Origin: Marinobacter pelagius
GTDB taxonomy: Bacteria > Pseudomonadota > Gammaproteobacteria > Pseudomonadales > Oleiphilaceae
DNA: 64,000 bases
Direction of reading: 5' to 3'
Assembly (NCBI RefSeq): GCF_003315345.1
Contig: NZ_QNRO01000020.1
Coordinates: forward strand, 18,596 to 82,595
Positions within the stretch are counted from its first letter, which is position 1, and each line of letters opens with the position of its first letter. A program made the translations under genes and the position numbers. The notes beneath the pieces are model-generated. The model ran no database searches. It saw nothing but the letters and a program-made list of their open reading frames with translations, and was not told where the DNA came from. Of this stretch, positions 58,894 through 64,000 are shown one piece after another.

Positions 58894-61044
58894 TCATGCT
58901 TTTGCCGTGGCCGGCACGATTCCCCGGCCCTGGCGGCTGCTCCAGACAAACACCAGTACGAAAATTACCAGGCCGGCGGCATCCAGCATCACCTGACCAT
59001 GGGGCCATAGCATCAACGCGCCGATCGGGAACATCACCAGCCGCACTACCGGGTTCAGCGGATGCTCCAGATACCCCTCCAGGCCCGCAATGATGGCGTA
59101 GATGCCAAACAGCGCGAAACAGAACACCCGGATCATCTCGGTGAAGTCGCCGGTAATCAGCGGCGAATAGGCAAACAGCAACGGCACGATATACAGGCCC
59201 TTGGCCAGCTTCCAGGCGGTAAACCCGGTGCGCATCTGCGGTGTGCCGGCAATGGCTGCGGCGGCAAAGGCAGTCAGGCAAACCGGCGGGGTGACGTTGG
59301 AATCCTGGGACAGCCAGAAAATGATCATGTGTGCCGCCACCAGAGCCATGGACAGGGTCGCCGGTGACAGCGCCTGTTCCAGCAACTGGCTGCTGAAGGT
59401 GTCCGGTACCACTGCCAGCAATTCCATGGCGGTCGCGCGATCCATTGGCGCATTAAGCAGTTCCATCTTGTCCGGTGCCGCCAGCATGAAAATAGCCTTG
59501 GCCTGCTCGGGCAGGTTGCCGGCCATCACCATTTCCAGCAACTGGCTCTGGGCAATCAGCTGGTAGATCGCCGGAGCCGACAAAGTCGCCAGGACAATAT
59601 AGGCGGCTGTCACCGGCAACCCCATACCCAGGATCAGCGAGGCCAGGGCCACCAGGACAATGGTCACCAGCAGGCTGCCACCGGCCCAGTTGGTAATCAT
59701 CAGCGAGAAGGTATTGCCGATACCGGTGGTGGAGACCACCATCACGATCAGTCCGACGGTAATCAGCAGGATGGCGGTGGTCATGATGTTCCGCGTGCCC
59801 ATGGCCAGGGCATCGAGAATATCCCGGAAGCCCATGGGGTGCTTCGACAACCACGAAGCCACGATTACTGACAGGATAGCGATACCAGCCGCGTAAGTCG
59901 GGGTAAAGCCATAGATAAGCGCCGCCACCAGAACCACCAGTGGAAGCAGGAAGTGCCAGCCGTCCTTGAGCACCTCGGCCAGTCGCGGTGCCTGATCGTC
60001 CTCGAGCTTGACCGCATGGCTACGCTTGGCCTCGATACGCACGAACATGGCAACTGACAGGAAGTACAACAACGCCGGCAACGCCGCCACGCCAATAATC
60101 GTCAGGTAGGACACCTGGGTATAAGAGGCCATGATGAATGCGCCAGCCCCCATGACCGGTGGCATCAGTTGCCCACCGGTGGAGGCAGCTGCCTCGACTC
60201 CTGCCGCAAACCGGGCCGGAAAGCCGGCCTTGCGCATCAGAGGGATGGTAATAACCCCGGTGGAAACCGTATTGGCCACGCTGGAACCGGACACCGAGCC
60301 CATCAGGCCGGACGAGAACACCGCGACAAACCCCGGCCCGCCGACAAACCGCCCGGCGGCACAACGGGCCAGTTCGATAATGAAATCCCCTGCCCCGGAC
60401 TTCACCAGGAACGCCCCGAACAGGATGAACATGAACACGTAGGTCCAGGAGATGCGCGCAATGGAGCCGAGCATGCCCTGGCCGCCGATGTAGGAGCGGA
60501 ACAACACCGTTTCCCAGGTCAGGCCCGGGAAATTGAAGATGCCGTCAACGTACTGCCCCCACCAGGCGACATAGGTCAGTGCGACAATGCAGAGTGCGGG
60601 AATGAACCAGCCGACCGTCCGGCGCGCGAACTCCAGAACCAGCACCACCGCTGTAACGGAAACCAGCCAGTCCGTGGTGTTGAAATTGACGCCACGCTCG
60701 TACAGGGCCGTCTCGAACGCGATCAGATAGAACGCGCACGCCAACGCCGCCAGACCGAGGACAACATCAATCCCGAGCACCAGCCGTTGCCCGGTTGCGG
60801 AACGGACCCGCAACATCGGCGTGGTCAGGGTGCAGATCAGACCGAACAACCCGAAGTGCAGCGCCGAAGTCCAGAGCTCGGACAATGTGGAGATGGTATT
60901 GAAATACAGGTGGATCAGTGAGGTCACAATCGCCAGGCCAAAAATCACCGGCCCCAGAAGCCGGTGATCGAGCCGTTCGCTGGCCCCACTGACACTTTCG
61001 TCACGGATCCCCTCGGGGGATCCGTTCTTTTCCGTTTCAGCCAC
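58894..61044 (-). CDS. Fused TRAP transporter permease (4TM-12TM, DctQM-type)
   Basis: A 716-residue protein with about 17 helices, joining the small (about 30-220) and large TRAP membrane subunits (about 230-680). Large-subunit blocks include SGAGDFIIELARCAAGRFVGGPG, GSVSGSSVANTVSTG and MGLPVTAAYIVLATL. The fused form goes with TAXI binding proteins. It follows the TAXI gene by 2 bp. It uses a Na+ gradient; substrate unknown. Confidence 0.94.
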   Translation of the reverse strand: MAETEKNGSPEGIRDESVSGASERLDHRLLGPVIFGLAIVTSLIHLYFNTISTLSELWTSALHFGLFGLICTLTTPMLRVRSATGQRLVLGIDVVLGLAALACAFYLIAFETALYERGVNFNTTDWLVSVTAVVLVLEFARRTVGWFIPALCIVALTYVAWWGQYVDGIFNFPGLTWETVLFRSYIGGQGMLGSIARISWTYVFMFILFGAFLVKSGAGDFIIELARCAAGRFVGGPGFVAVFSSGLMGSVSGSSVANTVSTGVITIPLMRKAGFPARFAAGVEAAASTGGQLMPPVMGAGAFIMASYTQVSYLTIIGVAALPALLYFLSVAMFVRIEAKRSHAVKLEDDQAPRLAEVLKDGWHFLLPLVVLVAALIYGFTPTYAAGIAILSVIVASWLSKHPMGFRDILDALAMGTRNIMTTAILLITVGLIVMVVSTTGIGNTFSLMITNWAGGSLLVTIVLVALASLILGMGLPVTAAYIVLATLSAPAIYQLIAQSQLLEMVMAGNLPEQAKAIFMLAAPDKMELLNAPMDRATAMELLAVVPDTFSSQLLEQALSPATLSMALVAAHMIIFWLSQDSNVTPPVCLTAFAAAAIAGTPQMRTGFTAWKLAKGLYIVPLLFAYSPLITGDFTEMIRVFCFALFGIYAIIAGLEGYLEHPLNPVVRLVMFPIGALMLWPHGQVMLDAAGLVIFVLVFVWSSRQGRGIVPATAKA

Positions 61045-61046
61045 GG

Positions 61047-62057
61047 TTATTTCGCGATCAGTCGATCAGGAATGGTCAGACCCTGCTCCTGGTAGAAACG
61101 GGCCGCGCCCGGATGCAGCGGCATGGGCAAGCCGGCAATCGCCTTCTCCAGCGCCATGGCCTTGGTTGCCGGGTGGATGTTGTTCAGGAACGGCAGGTTG
61201 GCGTAGATGGTCTTGGTGATCTCGTACACATCTTCCTCCGACACATCGGCCCTCACAGCCAGAATGTTCGGCTGGGCGATGGTATTGATGTCCTCTTCCT
61301 GGTTCGGATAGGTCCCGGCGGGAATGTTGTACGGGCTCCAGAGCTCAAAATCGCTGTTAACCTTGGCGAGCTGTTCTTCGGTGAAATTCAGGGTGGTAAT
61401 TTCATCACCCATGTTGGCATAGGCACGGGTGACCGCCGAGGCCGGCACGCCCGCCGGGATGTTCATGCCATCGATGTTGCCATTCTGCAGGGCGTCGGCA
61501 CTCGGACCATAACCCAGATAGGCCATATCCATCTTCTCCAGCTCTACGCCCAGATTGCCAAGGATGAAACGGCCCGAGCCTTCGGTCCCGGAATTACGAG
61601 CACCGATGGAGAAGGTCTCACCGTACAGGTTGGTAATATCCTCAATGGTACCCGTCTCCGCCAGCTCATTCCGAATCACAAAGTGCTCCACGTTCTGCCA
61701 CAGCATGGAGACCGAACGCAGGTTCTTGTAGGCCTTGGGAACCGGGCCGGTGCCGTTCCAGGCATAGGCACCGTAGAGACCCTGAAGAATACCGAACTGG
61801 ATCTGGCCCTCGTCCATGAGTTTCAGGTTCTCACCGGAGCCGGCGGAGCTGATGGCAGAAACGGAAATGCCAGTCTTCGGCTCAAGCTTCACCTTGATCA
61901 GCGTGGAGATGGCGACACCTACCGGATAATAGGTTCCACCGGTCGTGGCCGTACCCATAACATAGTTGCCCTCGGCGTGAGCCGTGAGCGGAGAAAAGGA
62001 AACCGCTGCGGCTGCGGCCAGCCCCATGGCGGATTTCAGGAAGTTTCGCTTGTTCAT
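61047..62057 (-). CDS. TAXI-family TRAP substrate-binding protein
   Basis: A 336-residue periplasmic protein. The signal peptide (cleavage near AHA, about 28) starts with KRNFLKSA, resembling but not matching the twin-Arg motif. The TAXI start GNYVMGTATTGGTYYPVGVAISTLIK and GENLKLMDEGQIQFGILQG identify the family. It delivers ligand to the fused permease. Ligands of characterised TAXI proteins are few, with glutamate reported. The operon with TSUP may be a clue. Confidence 0.94.
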   Translation of the reverse strand: MNKRNFLKSAMGLAAAAAVSFSPLTAHAEGNYVMGTATTGGTYYPVGVAISTLIKVKLEPKTGISVSAISSAGSGENLKLMDEGQIQFGILQGLYGAYAWNGTGPVPKAYKNLRSVSMLWQNVEHFVIRNELAETGTIEDITNLYGETFSIGARNSGTEGSGRFILGNLGVELEKMDMAYLGYGPSADALQNGNIDGMNIPAGVPASAVTRAYANMGDEITTLNFTEEQLAKVNSDFELWSPYNIPAGTYPNQEEDINTIAQPNILAVRADVSEEDVYEITKTIYANLPFLNNIHPATKAMALEKAIAGLPMPLHPGAARFYQEQGLTIPDRLIAK

Positions 62058-62174
62058 AAACCGTTGCCCCTTTTGGTTATTTTTACTGGTCAGGTGGACT
62101 TTAACCTTCTCAACATAGTCGTTAGATCATCCGGTTTCCACCCCCAAGGCAAACATAACTTTCTGTTACGGCAC

Positions 62175-62204
62175 AAAAAAGCCCCCGGCACTGGTGCCGG
62201 GGGC
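62175..62204 (-). terminator. Terminator of putP
   Basis: GCCCCCGGCA pairs with TGCCGGGGGC around CTGG. On the minus strand it is followed by six T, so it ends putP transcription. Confidence 0.88.
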
Positions 62205-62244
62205 TTGTTGTATCCGGGATTATCTCCCGGCCACAGTCACTGCC

Positions 62245-63738
62245 TTACGGCAGGTTGTGGTACCGCGCCTTGATGGCCTTGTCGAAGCCGGCCAGGATAT
62301 CGGCATGCGGCTTGTCGCCGATCTTGGACACGACCACGATGGCGATGGTGGCGAAGATGAAGCCCGGGATAATCTCATAGAGATCCAGGATACCACCGGA
62401 CATGTTGCCCCAGACTACAACGGTCACACCGCCAACGATGATACCGGCGATAGCACCCGCCTTGGTCATTTCACGCCAGAACAGGGAAAGGATCAGGGCC
62501 GGACCGAAGGCGGCACCGAAGCCTGCCCAGGCGTAGGACACCAGTTCCAGAACCTTGCTGTCCGGGTTCAGGCCCAGGATACAGGCGATGATCGCAATAC
62601 CGACTACGGCAAAGCGACCTACCCACACCAGCTCGGCCTGGGACGCGTCCTTGCGGAAAATCGCCTTGTAGAAGTCCTCGGCCAGGGCGGAGGAGGAAAC
62701 CAGCAGCTGGGAGTCCGCAGTACTCATGATGGCGGCCAGGATGGCAGCCAGCAGGATACCGGCAATCACCGGATGGAACAGGGCATCGACCAGGAGCATG
62801 AAGGCACGCTCGCCGTCTTCCAGCGGGGTTTCGAAGTAGCCGATGGCTGCAAAACCAACCAGCAGCGCACCCACCAGACCCAGGCCACTCCAGATCACGG
62901 CGATGCGGCGGGCAGTAGGTACGTCATCTTCGCTACGGATGGCTTTGAAGCGGGCCAGGATGTGCGGCTGACCGAAGTAACCCAGACCCCAACCCAACAG
63001 GGACAGGATCGCCAGGAAACCCAGGGGCTTACCGTCAGTACCACTAAAGGCACTCATCAGTTCCGGATTCTTGGCTTCCATGGCGCCCATGGTTTCGCCC
63101 CAGCCGCCGGCCACATTGATGGCCATGATCGGCACCAGCAACAGAGCAGCGAACATCAGCAGGCCCTGCACCACGTCAGTCCAGGAAACCGCCAGGAAGC
63201 CACCGAAGAAGGTGTAGGAAACCACCGCGATGGTACCGACGACAACGGCAACGGTGTAATCCAGGCCGAACACGGTTTCAAACAGCTTGCCGCCTGCAAC
63301 CAGACCGGAGCTGGTGTAGAACAGGAAGAACAGCAGGATGAAGAACGCACACACAACGCGGAGGATCCGGCTGGTGTCGTTGAATCGGTTCTCGAAGAAC
63401 GACGGCAGCGTGAGCGAGTCACCGGCAGCGAGCGAGTAGGTGCGCAGGCGGCTGGCAACAAACAGCCAGTTCAGCCAGGTACCGACCAGCAGGCCGACGG
63501 CAATCCAGATGGCCTCGAAACCGGCGGCGTAGGCATAGCCAGGCAGACCCAGCAGCAACCAGCCACTCATATCGGAGGCACCAGCACTCAGTGCAGAAGG
63601 CAGCGGGCCGAGGGAACGGCCGCCGAGTATGTAATCAGAGAGGTTGGAAGTACGCTTCCAGGCCACATAACCGATGCCCAGCATCAGCAGGATGTAGGCG
63701 ATAAAAGTTATCGTGACCCCTACGTTATTTCCTATCAT
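62245..63738 (-). CDS. putP: Sodium/proline symporter
   Basis: A 497-residue SSS-family permease with about 13 helices: YILGGRSLGPLPSALSAGASDMSGWLLLGLPG at the start, AGFGAAFGPALILSLFW late, and family length. It imports proline with Na+ for nutrition or as an osmoprotectant. No putA is adjacent. Its promoter must lie between 63739 and 64000. Confidence 0.94.
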   Translation of the reverse strand: MIGNNVGVTITFIAYILLMLGIGYVAWKRTSNLSDYILGGRSLGPLPSALSAGASDMSGWLLLGLPGYAYAAGFEAIWIAVGLLVGTWLNWLFVASRLRTYSLAAGDSLTLPSFFENRFNDTSRILRVVCAFFILLFFLFYTSSGLVAGGKLFETVFGLDYTVAVVVGTIAVVSYTFFGGFLAVSWTDVVQGLLMFAALLLVPIMAINVAGGWGETMGAMEAKNPELMSAFSGTDGKPLGFLAILSLLGWGLGYFGQPHILARFKAIRSEDDVPTARRIAVIWSGLGLVGALLVGFAAIGYFETPLEDGERAFMLLVDALFHPVIAGILLAAILAAIMSTADSQLLVSSSALAEDFYKAIFRKDASQAELVWVGRFAVVGIAIIACILGLNPDSKVLELVSYAWAGFGAAFGPALILSLFWREMTKAGAIAGIIVGGVTVVVWGNMSGGILDLYEIIPGFIFATIAIVVVSKIGDKPHADILAGFDKAIKARYHNLP

Positions 63739-64000
63739 TTCGGTTTTCTCCCCGTGCGCTTTTTGGGTTGCTTGTTGTTGACTTGCAACGGCTCTCCTTC
63801 TGCACCCTGGGTCCAGGATGAGAGGGACAACCCTGATCCGGGCACGTCACCGCCCGAATTCAGTGAGACATCCATGTCTTCTGTTCTTATTGATCCTTAT
63901 ACCTTTTCGGGTATCCGGAATTTCTGGTTGATAAAATGCCAAAGATGTAAAGAAGAAAATCTTTCTCAGCGGATTATCTGATTGATCCTCTTCAGCCTAC
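63739..64000. other. Upstream region of putP, no gene seen
   Basis: The 262-bp remainder has no convincing ORF, tRNA or hairpin. It becomes A/T-rich after about 63880, as a promoter region would. It is cut by the window edge. Confidence 0.5.

Noticed and set aside
61047..62057. Tat signal on the TAXI binding protein
   Set aside because: The motif is KRNFLK, without the twin arginine; Sec export is more likely.

Overview
The window looks like a chromosomal segment of a marine gammaproteobacterium, most probably Marinobacter or a close relative. The evidence is a GC-rich sequence, a Pseudomonas-like housekeeping gene order (lpxH-ppiB-glnS-cysS, tRNA cluster, folD, tig-clpP-clpX-lon-hupB-ppiD), Entner-Doudoroff genes under a HexR-type regulator, a class I PHA synthase with phasin, a secreted lipase, and TRAP and Na+/proline transporters. 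I see no phage, insertion sequence with a transposase, CRISPR array or rRNA. The genus is inferred from gene content and was not tested.

Layout. 1-4.1 kb: a truncated outer-membrane pore gene and a C39 peptidase (a FapF/FapD-like pair), a DASS anion transporter, a DUF2238 membrane protein, and an amidohydrolase remnant. 4.2-11.5 kb: a MacAB/LolCDE-like ABC system (membrane-fusion protein, FtsX-type permease, ATPase) plus a DksA-type zinc-finger gene. The phasin and phaC genes lie inside this cluster, and the two sides carry complementary broken copies of one another. 11.5-16.5 kb: secreted lipase and a divergent membrane-anchored helical protein (candidate lipase chaperone) with a CRP-like site between them, an aldo/keto reductase, and an orphan periplasmic binding protein behind an Anr/Fnr-type box. 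16.6-28.3 kb: carbon metabolism, with glpD, a uracil-DNA glycosylase, glk-edd, divergent gap-pyk, zwf-pgl-eda and divergent hexR. HexR-like palindromes lie in both divergent promoter regions. 28.3-36.9 kb: ppiD, hupB, lon, clpX, clpP, tig (protein quality control). 37.1-37.7 kb: tRNA-Pro, Arg, His and Leu. 37.8-45.5 kb: folD, malate synthase G, cysS, glnS, ppiB, lpxH. 45.5-51.4 kb: an unrecognised lipoprotein, a peroxiredoxin, a small outer-membrane barrel, a thioesterase, and a second MacAB-like operon. 51.8-58.1 kb: a K+ channel with a C-terminal zinc ribbon, the fpr/finR pair, miaE, acnB. 58.1-64 kb: TSUP exporter, fused TRAP permease and TAXI binding protein in one operon, then putP.

How the genes work together. 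glk, zwf, pgl, edd, eda, gap and pyk encode the glucose to pyruvate route through the Entner-Doudoroff pathway. Their arrangement around hexR predicts a KDPG-responsive regulon. glcB and acnB add glyoxylate and TCA functions, and phasin with PhaC stores carbon as PHA. Lipase, glpD, the thioesterase and PHA synthesis fit a lipid- and hydrocarbon-using lifestyle.

Most notable non-coding structure: a dispersed family of palindromes built on GGGGTCAGA/TCTGACCCC, several of which overlap stop codons; a near-perfect 64-bp inverted-repeat element in the acnB leader; and the reciprocal duplication scar around the PHA genes.
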